This document shows positions 35,097 through 43,213 of a stretch of DNA of 64,000 nt, piece by piece. The notes below the pieces were generated by a model. The model ran no database searches. It saw only the letters and a program-made list of their open reading frames with translations, and was not told where the DNA came from. The stretch's first letter is position 1, and every line of letters begins with the position of its first letter. Made by a program: the position numbers and the translations under genes. The stretch covers positions 12,905 to 76,904 of the forward strand of contig JANPJA010000043.1 in assembly GCA_031425275.1 (NCBI GenBank), given 5' to 3'. Source of the stretch: JAIVGV01 sp031425275. GTDB taxonomy: Bacteria; Acidobacteriota; Blastocatellia; Pyrinomonadales; Pyrinomonadaceae.

Positions 35097-37796
35097 ATGA
35101 CTGTTGGAGAAGCCGAGAGGCGGAGGCTGCGCGAAGACGCGAAGCGAGAGCACAATTGGAAACGCTGGGGGCCGTATCTCAGCGAGCGGCAGTGGGGCAC
35201 GGTGCGCGAGGACTACTCGGCGGACGGCGACGCATGGGCCTACTTCCCGCACGATCACGCGCGCTCGCGCGCCTACCGCTGGGGCGAGGACGGGCTGCTC
35301 GGCCTGACCGACCGCGAGGGCCGTCTCTGCTTCGCGCTCGCGCTGTGGAACGAGCGCGACCCCTTTCTCAAAGAGCGACTGTTCGGTCTCGCCAACGGCG
35401 AGGGCAACCACGGCGAGGACGTTAAGGAGTGCTACTACTACCTCGATTCCACCCCGACCCACACCTACATGAAGGCCCTCTACAAGTACCCGCAAAGGGA
35501 GTTCCCCTACGCGCGTCTGCTTGAAGAGAGCCGCCGCCGCAATCGTGACGACGCGGAATTTGAACTGGAAGAGACCGGCATCTTCGACGACGACCGCTAC
35601 TTCGACGTGACCGTCGAGTATGCCAACGCGACGCCCAACGACGTGCTGATCCGCCTGACCGTCGCCAACCGCTCGGACGAGCCGGCGCGCTTGCGCCTCC
35701 TCCCCACGCTCTGGTTCCGCAACACGTGGGCGTGGGGCCGCACGGGCGAAGGCTACTGGCCGCGCCCTTCGATCAAGCTCGGCGGCGGCGGCTCGCTCTC
35801 GCTCGATCACGCCTCGCTCGGCCGCCTGCGCTTCGCCGCCGAAACGGCGAGCGACGGCACTTCATGCGAGTGGCTCTTCACCGAGAACGAGACGAACACC
35901 GAACGGCTCTACGGCTCGCCGAACCGCATTCCCTTCGTCAAAGACGCCTTCCACGAGTACGTCGTCGCGGGCCGCGCCGAAGCGGTCAACCCCACGTGTG
36001 AGGGCACGAAGGCCGCCGCGCACTACCGGCTCGAAGTCCCCGCCGGCGGCGAGGTCACAGTCCGGCTCCGGCTCTCGCACGAGGACGAGCTCCCGCCCGC
36101 CTTCTTCGGCGACTCGTTCGACGAGACGTTCAAAGCGCGGCGCGGCGAGGCCGACGAGTTTTACGACTCGGTCATCCCGCGCGCGCACAACGCCGAGGCG
36201 CGGCGCGTGATGCGTCAGGCTTACGCGGGCCTGCTCTGGTCGAAGCAGTTCTACCACTACATCATCGCGGACTGGCTCGCCGGCGATCCCAATTACCCGC
36301 CGCCGCCCGCCGCGCGGCTCGAAGGGCGTAACTTCGACTGGCAGCACCTCTACAACCGCGACATCATTTCGATGCCCGACAAGTGGGAGTACCCGTGGTA
36401 CGCCGCGTGGGACTTGGCCTTCCACATGGTCCCGTTCGCGCGGATCGATCCGCAGTTCGCCAAGGATCAACTCGTGCTTTTTTTGCGCGAGTGGTACATG
36501 CACCCGTCGGGCAAGCTGCCCAGTTACGAGTGGACGTTCAACGACGCGAACCCGCCCGTCCACGCGTGGGCCTGCTGGCGCGTCTATCGGATGGGCTGCG
36601 AGGCGGGCGAGCCGGATCGCCTGTTCCTCGAACGGGTCTTTCCGAAACTGCTCGTCAACTTCACACACTGGGTCAACCGGCAGGACGTGGACGGGCGCAA
36701 CCTTTTCGCCGGCGGCTTCCTCGGCCTCGACAACATCGGCCTCTTCGACCGCTCGCAGCCGCTCCCCGGCGGCGGCCGCTTGCAGCAGGCCGACGGCACG
36801 GCGTGGATGGCCTTCTACTGCTCCGTCATGCTCCAGATGTCTCTGGAGCTGGCGCGCGAGGAGCCGGAGTACGAGGACATCGCGTCGAAGTTCTTCGAGC
36901 ACTTCGTCGGCATCGTCGATGCCATCAACGCGCTCGGCGAGTCGGGGCTGTGGTGCGAGGAGGACGGGTTCTACTACGACGAGATCAAGATGGGGGACGG
37001 GCGGCAACTCCCCTTGCGCGTGCGCTCGCTGGTCGGACTGATCCCGCTCATCGCCGTCGTCCATCTGGACGAGGAGTTGATCGCGCACCTGCCCGGCTTC
37101 AGCAAGCGGCTGCGCTGGTTCGTGGAGAACCGGCAAGACCTCGCGCGCCACATCTCCTACGTGGAGACCTGCGGCGAGGGCCGCGCGCGCGGCCTGCGCC
37201 TGCTCGCCATCCCCTCGCGCGAGCGCCTCGAAAAAGTCTTGCGTTACATGCTCGACGAGCGCGAGTTTTTGTCGCCCCACGGCGTGCGCTCGCTCTCGCG
37301 CGCCTACGCCTCGGAGCCTTACGTGCTGCGCATCGACGGCCACGAGTACCGGATCGCCTACGACCCGGCCGACTCGACCTCCGGGCTTTTCGGCGGCAAC
37401 TCCAACTGGCGCGGCCCCGTCTGGTTCCCCGTCAACTTCCTGCTCGCCGAAGCCATGGTGCGCTACCACAAGTTCTACGGCGACGAGTTCAAGGTCGAGT
37501 GCCCGACCGGCTCGGGTCAGTTGATGAACCTCTCGGAAGTGGCGGCGGAATTAACGCGCCGCCTCGGCTCGATCTTCCTCGCGGGCGAAGAAGAAGAAGG
37601 CGAGGGCGGCGGCGGCGCGCCGTGGCACGGCAATGATGCGCGCTACACGTCAGACCCGCACTGGCGGGAGCTGACGCTCTTCCACGAATATTTCCACGGC
37701 GACACGGGCCGCGGCGTCGGCGCGTCGCACCAGACCGGCTGGACGGCCCTCGTCGCCACGCTGCTCGAACATCTCGGCCGCGACGGCGCGCAGTAG
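35097..37796 (+). CDS. GH63-family (MGH1-type) glycosidase
   Basis: 899 residues from the ATG at 35097. It opens with REHNWKRWGPYLSERQWGTVREDYSADGDAW, a hallmark of bacterial GH63-like glucosidases. The catalytic (alpha/alpha)6 barrel includes LEGRNFDWQHLYNRDIISMPDKWEYPWYAAWDLAFH, FNDANPPVHAWA, GFLGLDNIGLFDRS and NWRGPVWFPVNFLLAEAM. No signal peptide, so it is cytosolic, probably acting on glucosylglycerate- or mannosylglycerate-like solutes or oligosaccharides. The stop is followed by further in-frame stop triplets (TAGTAATAGTAGTAG). The frame is open far upstream, but that is antisense to the membrane protein gene. Confidence 0.82.
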   Translation: MTVGEAERRRLREDAKREHNWKRWGPYLSERQWGTVREDYSADGDAWAYFPHDHARSRAYRWGEDGLLGLTDREGRLCFALALWNERDPFLKERLFGLANGEGNHGEDVKECYYYLDSTPTHTYMKALYKYPQREFPYARLLEESRRRNRDDAEFELEETGIFDDDRYFDVTVEYANATPNDVLIRLTVANRSDEPARLRLLPTLWFRNTWAWGRTGEGYWPRPSIKLGGGGSLSLDHASLGRLRFAAETASDGTSCEWLFTENETNTERLYGSPNRIPFVKDAFHEYVVAGRAEAVNPTCEGTKAAAHYRLEVPAGGEVTVRLRLSHEDELPPAFFGDSFDETFKARRGEADEFYDSVIPRAHNAEARRVMRQAYAGLLWSKQFYHYIIADWLAGDPNYPPPPAARLEGRNFDWQHLYNRDIISMPDKWEYPWYAAWDLAFHMVPFARIDPQFAKDQLVLFLREWYMHPSGKLPSYEWTFNDANPPVHAWACWRVYRMGCEAGEPDRLFLERVFPKLLVNFTHWVNRQDVDGRNLFAGGFLGLDNIGLFDRSQPLPGGGRLQQADGTAWMAFYCSVMLQMSLELAREEPEYEDIASKFFEHFVGIVDAINALGESGLWCEEDGFYYDEIKMGDGRQLPLRVRSLVGLIPLIAVVHLDEELIAHLPGFSKRLRWFVENRQDLARHISYVETCGEGRARGLRLLAIPSRERLEKVLRYMLDEREFLSPHGVRSLSRAYASEPYVLRIDGHEYRIAYDPADSTSGLFGGNSNWRGPVWFPVNFLLAEAMVRYHKFYGDEFKVECPTGSGQLMNLSEVAAELTRRLGSIFLAGEEEEGEGGGGAPWHGNDARYTSDPHWRELTLFHEYFHGDTGRGVGASHQTGWTALVATLLEHLGRDGAQ

Positions 37797-37898
37797 TAAT
37801 AGTAGTAGTTGAGACGCGGGCCGCGACGGCGCGACCTCAGACGGCCGATCCCGTCGGCCACAAGTTTCGTAGAGAAAGTTCCAGAGGGTTATTAAACA

Positions 37899-39098
37899 TT
37901 GCGCATCCTTGTCGCCATCGCGAGTTTGTTCCTGATTGTCGTCGTGCTGTGGGACGCCTTCGAGACCATCGTGCTGCCGCGGCGCGTGACGCGGAAACTA
38001 CGGCTCACGGTGGCCTACTTCCGCGCGACGTGGCGGCCGTGGTCGTGGGCCTGTCGTCGCATCCGCACGAACAAAAGGCGCGAGCTGGTGCTGAGCGTTT
38101 ACGGGCCGCTCTCGCTGCTCGCGCTCATCGTGCTGTGGGCCGTCGGGCTGGTCGCGGGCTTCGGGGTGCTCCAGTGGGCCATCGGGTCGCCGCTTAACGT
38201 CGCGCCCGACGTGGCCGACATCGGCACGTATCTTTATATGAGCGGCACGACCTTCTTCACGCTCGGCTTCGGCGACGTGACGCCGATTAACGCGACGGGC
38301 CGCGCGCTCGCCGTCTTGCAAGCGGGCCTCGGCTTCGGCGTCCTCGCCGTCGTCATCGGCTACCTCCCCACCCTCTACCAAGCCTTCTCGCGGCGCGAGG
38401 CGAACATCTCGCTGCTCGACGCGCGCGCGGGCACGCCGCCCACGGCCGCGGAACTGCTCCGCCGGCACGGCCGCGCGCGCCAGATGGAATCACTCAACGC
38501 TCTGCTCGAAGACTGGGAGCGATGGTCGGCCGACTTGATGGAGAGCCATCTCTCCTACCCCGTGCTCTGCTTCTTCCGCTCGCAGCACGACAACCAATCG
38601 TGGCTCGCGTCGCTGACCACGATCCTCGACGCCTGCGCGCTCGTCATGGTCGGCGTGGGCGGCGCGCCCGCGTGGCAGGCGCAGCTCACCTTCGCGATGG
38701 CCCGCCACGCCGTCGTCGATCTCTCGCAGGTCTTCAACTCTAAACCGGGCGAGTGGGACGAGACGCGCCTCGGCGGCGACACGCTGGCGCGGCTGCGCGC
38801 GGGCCTCGACGCCGACGGCGTGGCCTTGAGCGACGGCCCCGCCGCCGACGAGCGCCTGAGGCAGTTGCGTCGGATGTACGAGCCTTACGTCGCCTCGCTC
38901 GCGTCGCATCTGGCGATGCCGCTCCCGCCGTGGATTCACGCGCGCGACGAGGTCGATAACTGGCAGACCAGCGCGTGGGAGCGCAACCCGCGCGCCGTCG
39001 CCCGCACCTTCGAGAGCGTCTGCCGCGAATGCCCCGGCGACGCCGCGTCGTCGTCCGACGCGCGCGAGCGCGAGTTCACCGTCCGCATCGGCGACTGA
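37899..39098 (+). CDS. Two-pore-domain-type K+ channel-like protein
   Basis: 399 residues, probable TTG start. Membrane segments at 2-25, 70-95 and 145-165 surround the pore motif TTFFTLGFGD, a potassium-type selectivity filter with TLGFGD instead of TVGYGD. The preceding YLYMSGTTFF is the pore helix. The C-terminal half is a soluble helical domain of about 200 residues without a recognisable RCK fold; its role is unknown. It ends just before the prophage border, so it is the last host gene on the left of the phage. Confidence 0.78.
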   Translation: MRILVAIASLFLIVVVLWDAFETIVLPRRVTRKLRLTVAYFRATWRPWSWACRRIRTNKRRELVLSVYGPLSLLALIVLWAVGLVAGFGVLQWAIGSPLNVAPDVADIGTYLYMSGTTFFTLGFGDVTPINATGRALAVLQAGLGFGVLAVVIGYLPTLYQAFSRREANISLLDARAGTPPTAAELLRRHGRARQMESLNALLEDWERWSADLMESHLSYPVLCFFRSQHDNQSWLASLTTILDACALVMVGVGGAPAWQAQLTFAMARHAVVDLSQVFNSKPGEWDETRLGGDTLARLRAGLDADGVALSDGPAADERLRQLRRMYEPYVASLASHLAMPLPPWIHARDEVDNWQTSAWERNPRAVARTFESVCRECPGDAASSSDAREREFTVRIGD

Positions 39099-39157
39099 CG
39101 GCGGGGCGATACCCGTGGCGGGACGGAGTTCACCGCAGAGACGCGGAGGACGCGGAT

Positions 39158-39222
39158 GATGGGATACACGATAACTAAGTTATTGTAAACACGATAACGG
39201 ACGGAATTTTGTTATAGGGATG
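39158..39222. repeat. Putative prophage left end with transposase-binding repeats
   Basis: ACACGATAAC occurs at 39166-39175 and 39189-39198. Inverted relatives GTTATTGT (39179-39186) and GTTATAGG (39211-39218) occur close by, and ATAACTAAGTTAT (39171-39183) is a palindrome. Clustered short repeats like these are typical of Mu and Tn7 ends. The TG at 39158 or 39161 could be the terminal dinucleotide. The flanking host sequence is a dispersed GCAGAGACGCGGAGG-type repeat. Confidence 0.55.
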
Positions 39223-39288
39223 GGAGTTTTTAGGAAGGAAGTTTTGACAGGCTCAAAATGGAATTCGGGTTATTATTGTGCTGATGGA

Positions 39289-39321
39289 GAGTAGCCGGGA
39301 GGGGCTACTCAACTTGTTTTT
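39289..39321 (+). terminator. Hairpin terminator at the left end of the prophage
   Basis: GAGTAGCC (39289-39296) pairs with GGCTACTC (39303-39310) around a 6-base loop, followed by AACTTGTTTTT. It would stop rightward transcription entering the phage from the host side. Confidence 0.65.
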
Positions 39322-39583
39322 ACCGCGCCGAAAATTTTTTCCAAACCGGCTGCGCCGCCTCTACCGGTTCAAACTCTTCCCGCGACGCTCCGAAGGCGTG
39401 CGGCCAGTTGTCAGTTTTAACCCAATAACCTTCGCGCGTGCCGTGCCCCGTCACTTCTCCATACTCACCTTGATTAGCGTAAGTCAGGAGTGGATGGTCT
39501 CCGCCGGCCGGCGTCCATAACTCCTTCGTAAACCTGATTCGCGTGCCTACAGGCAACAGCTTTTCCGCAGAGTTGTCTTTCAC
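39320..39583 (-). CDS. Phage protein of unknown function
   Basis: 87 residues, the last gene of the leftward early region. The sequence VGTRIRFTKELWTPAGGDHP ... GEYGEVTGHGTREGYWVKTDNW suggests a small SH3-like or beta-barrel domain. The start overlaps the preceding stop (ATGA), so it is coupled to the gene to its right. Not recognised. Confidence 0.55.
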   Translation of the reverse strand: MKDNSAEKLLPVGTRIRFTKELWTPAGGDHPLLTYANQGEYGEVTGHGTREGYWVKTDNWPHAFGASREEFEPVEAAQPVWKKFSAR

Positions 39584-39951
39584 TCACTTACCTCGAATGT
39601 ATCTCGAAATAGTAGGCCATTGCCGGCAGCGTCATGCGTCCCGATCTTAGTGAAATTCGTTGGGTGGCTCAGGCGGTAGTCGCACTGGCGGTTGTCGTAG
39701 TAACCCTTCGTGTAGGGGCACACACGCGCGTCGAACTCGATGCGGTCGCCGGGCACGAGCGTGAGGCGTTTGACCTGCACGGTCAAGTTAAGCCAGAGGT
39801 GGTCGCACATTTCGTTGCCGCGCGCGTCAGTTATGGTTTTTAAGAGCACCATGCGTTTGATATAGCCGCCGCTAGTGCGTTCGCCGAAACGGTCGAACGT
39901 GCCACGAAAGCGGGCGCGCACGCCGTTAATTGCTTTGAGCTTCTCCCTCAT
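39580..39951 (-). CDS. Phage protein of unknown function, possibly OB-fold
   Basis: 123 residues. INGVRARFRGTFDRFGERTSGGYIKRMVLLKTITDARGNEMCDHLWLNL followed by LVPGDRIEFDARVCPY has the strand pattern of an OB-fold nucleic-acid-binding domain; this is inference only. The stop overlaps the next start, and the preceding methyltransferase fragment overlaps its start by 4 bases. Confidence 0.55.
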   Translation of the reverse strand: MREKLKAINGVRARFRGTFDRFGERTSGGYIKRMVLLKTITDARGNEMCDHLWLNLTVQVKRLTLVPGDRIEFDARVCPYTKGYYDNRQCDYRLSHPTNFTKIGTHDAAGNGLLFRDTFEVSE

Positions 39952-40157
39952 TGACTCGGTTGTCGCTCTGCTTCGCGCAGGCGGTTCGCGGCGATTTCGC
40001 AGAACTTCTCATCAAGCTCGATGCCGACCGCGCGCCGGCCGAGCGGCTGCGCGGCGACGAGGGTTGTGCCTGAGCCGATGAAGGGATAGACGTGGATGCC
40101 ACACCCGCTAAATGGTGGCCTGCGCATCGTCGTCTGTTTGTTGTCGTAGAGGTTCAT
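39948..40157 (-). pseudogene. C-terminal remnant of a class-beta DNA methyltransferase
   Basis: 69 codons. IGSGTTLVAAQPLGRRAVGIELDEKFCEIAANRLRE is the AdoMet-binding end of an N4/N6-type methyltransferase, in which motif I follows motif IV. The catalytic SPP[YFW] half and the target-recognition region are absent; the first 25 residues are unrelated. It cannot be active on its own. The reading frame is kept open between two phage genes with 4-base overlap on the left, so it may still be translated. Confidence 0.6.
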
Positions 40158-40206
40158 TGCCGCGACGTGTTCGGGAGATCACGCCTACCCTAAGCTCGGA
40201 ACAATT

Positions 40207-41091
40207 TCAGTTCAGCACCGGCAACTCGCGTCGCTGCGGCCTATGCAGTTCGTTGGTGTAGCCGGCTGGCAAGTAAGGCTGGAGGTCTTTCTTGATGTAA
40301 TGCTCTGTCGCCGTCTCCGCGAATAATGCGAGCGCGCGTTCGGTGAACTCGTCCCAGCGGATGCGGTTCGTGAGCGGGCTGTAGTTGATGCGGCCGAGCT
40401 TATAGAGGCTCACGAAGCCGCGCGTCTGCCGGATGACTTCCAGCGTGGCCTCCGGGTCGAAAACAGGCTCTAGGCTGGCCCATGTGTAAATGCCAGCCTC
40501 GTAGAACCGCTTGAGGGCGGCGAGGCGGTCGCTGGGCAAGGCCGCGCCGGGTTCCCATTTTAGGGAGACTGCATCGTCGAGCGTTGTGAGCGTGCTGGCG
40601 AAAGCGTCGCGGTCGGGCCTGAAGAGGTCGAGGTCGCGGAGCGCGCGTGTGCCGCCCTTCGTCAACGTGCAGAAGCCGAGGCCGTGTTCGATTAAAACGC
40701 CGAGAGTCCAGCGCGTGAGCGAGGTATCGAACGGATGATAAGGGTCGGTCGTGAAGGAGAGCATAACCTGCTCGCGGACGCCGAGAGCCTGATACTTACG
40801 CGCGTCATTGAGGAGACCTCGACGGTAAACGGCGCGCTCGCTTGCGCCCGCGTCGAACTCCGCGCGCGTCATTCTCAGGACGCCGGGCACGTAGCAGTAG
40901 ACGCACCTATTACCGCAGCCGCGGTACGGGTTAGTGGCGAGCTTCGCATACTCGCCGGCCTGCCCGGCGGGCGGGTAGATGATTTTGCAGCCTGTAACTG
41001 AAAAGCCGTCCGGGTTTAATTGTGGATTCACTTGCCTCGCTCCTCTCGTATGACCGGCCGGCGATGGCGCGGCGCGCGACGCTTGAGCCAA
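40207..41091 (-). CDS. Radical SAM protein (spore photoproduct lyase-like)
   Basis: 294 residues. The cluster motif is CGNRCVYC (Cys59, Cys63, Cys66), the CX3CX2C of radical SAM enzymes, within NPYRGCGNRCVYCYVPG. LSFTTDPYHPFD and TLTKGG, then STLTTLDDAVSLKWEPGAALPSDRLAALKRFYEAGIYTWASLEPV are the barrel strands of the SplB/COG1533 group. Members repair spore photoproduct in DNA or act on unknown substrates. In a phage it could repair or modify DNA. It overlaps the gene to its right by 64 bases. Confidence 0.82.
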   Translation of the reverse strand: MAQASRAAPSPAGHTRGARQVNPQLNPDGFSVTGCKIIYPPAGQAGEYAKLATNPYRGCGNRCVYCYVPGVLRMTRAEFDAGASERAVYRRGLLNDARKYQALGVREQVMLSFTTDPYHPFDTSLTRWTLGVLIEHGLGFCTLTKGGTRALRDLDLFRPDRDAFASTLTTLDDAVSLKWEPGAALPSDRLAALKRFYEAGIYTWASLEPVFDPEATLEVIRQTRGFVSLYKLGRINYSPLTNRIRWDEFTERALALFAETATEHYIKKDLQPYLPAGYTNELHRPQRRELPVLN

Positions 41092-41276
41092 ACAAACGCT
41101 GCGCGGCCCTCGCGGATGACGACGGCGACGCGACCGTCCATCGTGAGCACTCCGGCTAGGTAAGCGTCCAGCGCGTCAATGCCCTCGATCCAGAGACCAG
41201 TTGTGCCGGTGGCCTTGATCGCATCCGAGAGGGTTTCGAGCAGCTCGTGCGCGTTGTGAGCGTTCAGAGTTCTCAT
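41028..41276 (-). CDS. Phage protein of unknown function
   Basis: 82 residues from the ATG at 41276, which overlaps the stop of the gene to its right (ATGA). It begins MRTLNAHNAHELLETLSDAIKATG. No motif recognised. A longer upstream frame to 41396 overlaps that gene too far. It overlaps the radical SAM gene start, so the cluster is compact. Confidence 0.5.
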   Translation of the reverse strand: MRTLNAHNAHELLETLSDAIKATGTTGLWIEGIDALDAYLAGVLTMDGRVAVVIREGRAAFVWLKRRAPRHRRPVIREERGK

Positions 41277-41593
41277 TTGCCTTGAGCCTCCTGATCTCTG
41301 ATGAATTGCTGCAAGATGAGCGGGAGGCGGACAATAAAGCCCTGAAAGCTGCTCGCGTAGTTGGGTGGATACTCGTCGGGCAAGGCTTCCATCCAAGCGC
41401 GCGCCACGGCTTTTGCATCCTTCTTCGTTCTGAAAGTGACGGCCTCGTGCGAGAGGGATTCCGGGAGCAGAAGATCGACCAGTGTGGCCGTCTGCACGTC
41501 GATCTGCCTCACGTTGGCGTACTGGTTGACCCGTAGGAGGCCGCGCGCGGTGCGCGCGAGGTTGACGAGTTTGAGAACCTTTTCGAGATTCAT
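41273..41593 (-). CDS. Phage protein of unknown function
   Basis: 106 residues, mostly helical and basic: MNLEKVLKLVNLARTARGLLRVNQYANVRQIDVQ. It starts 42 bases left of the IS3 element border, so the insertion sits just upstream and may have cut it off from the early promoter. No motif recognised. Confidence 0.55.
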   Translation of the reverse strand: MNLEKVLKLVNLARTARGLLRVNQYANVRQIDVQTATLVDLLLPESLSHEAVTFRTKKDAKAVARAWMEALPDEYPPNYASSFQGFIVRLPLILQQFIRDQEAQGK

Positions 41594-41704
41594 CTGAATT
41601 GCACCCTCACAGGCTCGATGCGATATCTGAACCTTACCCCAAAAAGTAGAGAGTGAGATAAGACTTTTCCGAGCCTCCGCCTTAACCGATAGAATGGAGG
41701 CACG

Positions 41705-41998
41705 ATGAAAGAGAGAAAACAGTTCACCAAAGAGTTCAAGGATGGGGCCGTCCGTCTCGTCACCGAGCAGGGGCGCACGATTGCGGACGCAGCCCGGAGT
41801 CTCGGCATCTCGCCGTGGACGATGTCGCGGTGGGTCAAAGCCGCACGGACTGAAGGCGCGGACGCCTTCCGCGGGCAGGGTCAGCGCACCTCAGAGCAGC
41901 AGGAGTTGTACGACCTGCGGCAGAGAGTTCGGCAGCTTGAGGAGGAGCGCGCCATTTTAAAAAAGGCCGCGGCGTACTTGGCCAGGGACGTGCGGTAA
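41705..41998 (+). CDS. IS3 transposase OrfA
   Basis: 97 residues: an N-terminal helix-turn-helix (KEFKDGAVRLVTEQGRTIADAARSLGISPWTMSRWVKA) and a C-terminal leucine-zipper-like coil (ELYDLRQRVRQLEEERAIL). The slippery heptamer A AAA AAG at 41959-41965 near the end of the gene would let ribosomes shift -1 into the orfB frame to make the active OrfAB fusion. OrfA alone usually represses. Confidence 0.88.
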   Translation: MKERKQFTKEFKDGAVRLVTEQGRTIADAARSLGISPWTMSRWVKAARTEGADAFRGQGQRTSEQQELYDLRQRVRQLEEERAILKKAAAYLARDVR

Positions 41999-42045
41999 AG
42001 TACGCCTTCGTCCGCGACCACCGGGAGGAGTTCCGCGTCTCGGCC

Positions 42046-42873
42046 ATGTGCCGCGCGCTGGAGGTCAGTGCTGCGGGTTACTACGCTTGGCGCAGGCGCA
42101 AGCCATCGGCGAGGGCGGAAGCAAACGTTCGCATGGTCGAGAAGATCAAGTGGGCGCATGTCGAGAGCCGGGGCATTTACGGCTCGCCGAAGATCTATCG
42201 AAAGTTGCGGCGAGAGGGCGAGGCGGTCAACCACAAGCGAGTGGCGCGGCTGATGAAAGAACAAGGGATCAAGGCGAAAAGGGTGAAGAAGTCGAGGCAC
42301 ACGACCGACTCGCGCCACTCCTTGCCGGTCGCCGAGAACGTGCTGGCGCGCGACTTTAAGGCGACGTGCCCGGATGCGGTCTGGACTTCGGACATCACCT
42401 ACGTCTGGACGGACGAGGGCTGGCTCTACCTGGTGGTGTTCCTCGACCTGTTCTCGCGTCTGGTAGTTGGCTGGGCAGTTTCCGCCAGCCTTGAGACTGA
42501 GTTCGTTGAAGCGGCCTTCATCCAGGGGCAGCGCCGACGAGGCGGGGCGGTCGCGCCGCTCGTGCATAGTGATCGCGGCAGCCAATATGCAAGCGCGGCA
42601 TTCAGAGAAAAGCTCATGGCATGGGGTTGCGCGCAGAGCATGAGCCGCAAGGGAAACTGTTGGGATAACGCGGTCAGCGAAAGTTTCTTCGGCGTTTTGA
42701 AAAATGAGTTGGTGCATCATGAACACTTCGCCACGAGACAAGAAGCGCGTGACAAGCTGTTCGACTACATCGAAGTCTTTTACAACCGAATGAGGATTCA
42801 TTCGGCAGCAGACTACTTCGCACCGGCGGAGTATGAAGCGCGCTACCGATCGCAGTTGAAACAGGCCGCGTGA
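42046..42873 (+). CDS. IS3 transposase OrfB (DDE catalytic part)
   Basis: 275 residues from the first ATG, with the frame open back to the -1 shift site (41965), so the real product is the OrfAB fusion starting at 41705. Catalytic motifs: TSDITYV (first Asp), HSDRGSQYAS (second Asp) and NAVSESFFGVLKNE (Glu). The rve integrase core is intact and full length, so the element may be active if the frameshift works. Confidence 0.9.
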   Translation: MCRALEVSAAGYYAWRRRKPSARAEANVRMVEKIKWAHVESRGIYGSPKIYRKLRREGEAVNHKRVARLMKEQGIKAKRVKKSRHTTDSRHSLPVAENVLARDFKATCPDAVWTSDITYVWTDEGWLYLVVFLDLFSRLVVGWAVSASLETEFVEAAFIQGQRRRGGAVAPLVHSDRGSQYASAAFREKLMAWGCAQSMSRKGNCWDNAVSESFFGVLKNELVHHEHFATRQEARDKLFDYIEVFYNRMRIHSAADYFAPAEYEARYRSQLKQAA

Positions 42874-43199
42874 GGCTCGGAGGAAGCCTTATCTCGGTGT
42901 CTACTAAACGGGGGTAGATTCAATCCGCGCCGCTCAAAGCTCTGGCCGTAATGTGTGACGGCCCACACCCTGACGCCCCCTGCTCGGCTATGCATCGAGG
43001 GGAAAACTATATGGTTGTTAGTGTCGAAGAGCGCGAAACTCTCGTAAGCGACTGAGGCGCGCATGATGCGGAGGCAGGTCTTGCAAGTAACGGCACTTGC
43101 GCTAGTCGTGCTCGTTATCTGCGCCGAGCGGTGGCGTTGCGAGTGTGACGCACCGCAGAGCGTGCGCTGCTGGAGGGTGAAGTGGATTACCTTCTGCAT
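42843..43199 (-). CDS. Small Cys-rich phage protein, 3' end truncated by the IS3 insertion
   Basis: The first 60 codons look like a known phage small-protein pattern: KVIHFTLQQRTLCG and VTCKTCLRI, two CxxC-type pairs that could bind zinc. From about 42916 onward the frame runs inside the IS3 right end, so the present C-terminus (about 25 residues) is IS sequence. The intact gene must have ended further left. The N-terminal part may still be made. Confidence 0.5.
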   Translation of the reverse strand: MQKVIHFTLQQRTLCGASHSQRHRSAQITSTTSASAVTCKTCLRIMRASVAYESFALFDTNNHIVFPSMHSRAGGVRVWAVTHYGQSFERRGLNLPPFSRHRDKASSEPHAACFNCDR

Positions 43200-43213
43200 T
43201 GAGACCTCCAGCG

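Larger units (their letters stand above)
41636..42916 (+). mobile_element. IS3-family insertion sequence
   Basis: About 1.28 kb with imperfect inverted ends: the left end TACCCC (41636-41641) and the right end GGGGTA (42911-42916) extend into about 45 bases of similarity including AGTAGA, GAGATAAG and CCGAGCCTC. It holds orfA and orfB in the order and frames expected for IS3. No clear target duplication is visible. It interrupts the leftward early phage genes and truncates the 3' end of the small Cys-rich gene to its right. Confidence 0.82.

Noticed and set aside
35862..37469. Leftward frame inside the glycosidase
   Set aside because: The GH63 motifs on the plus strand are continuous, so the reverse frame is a shadow.
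42917..43213. Independent rightward gene after the IS3 element
   Set aside because: A short frame at 43063-43245 has no homology pattern and lies antisense to the Cys-rich phage gene.
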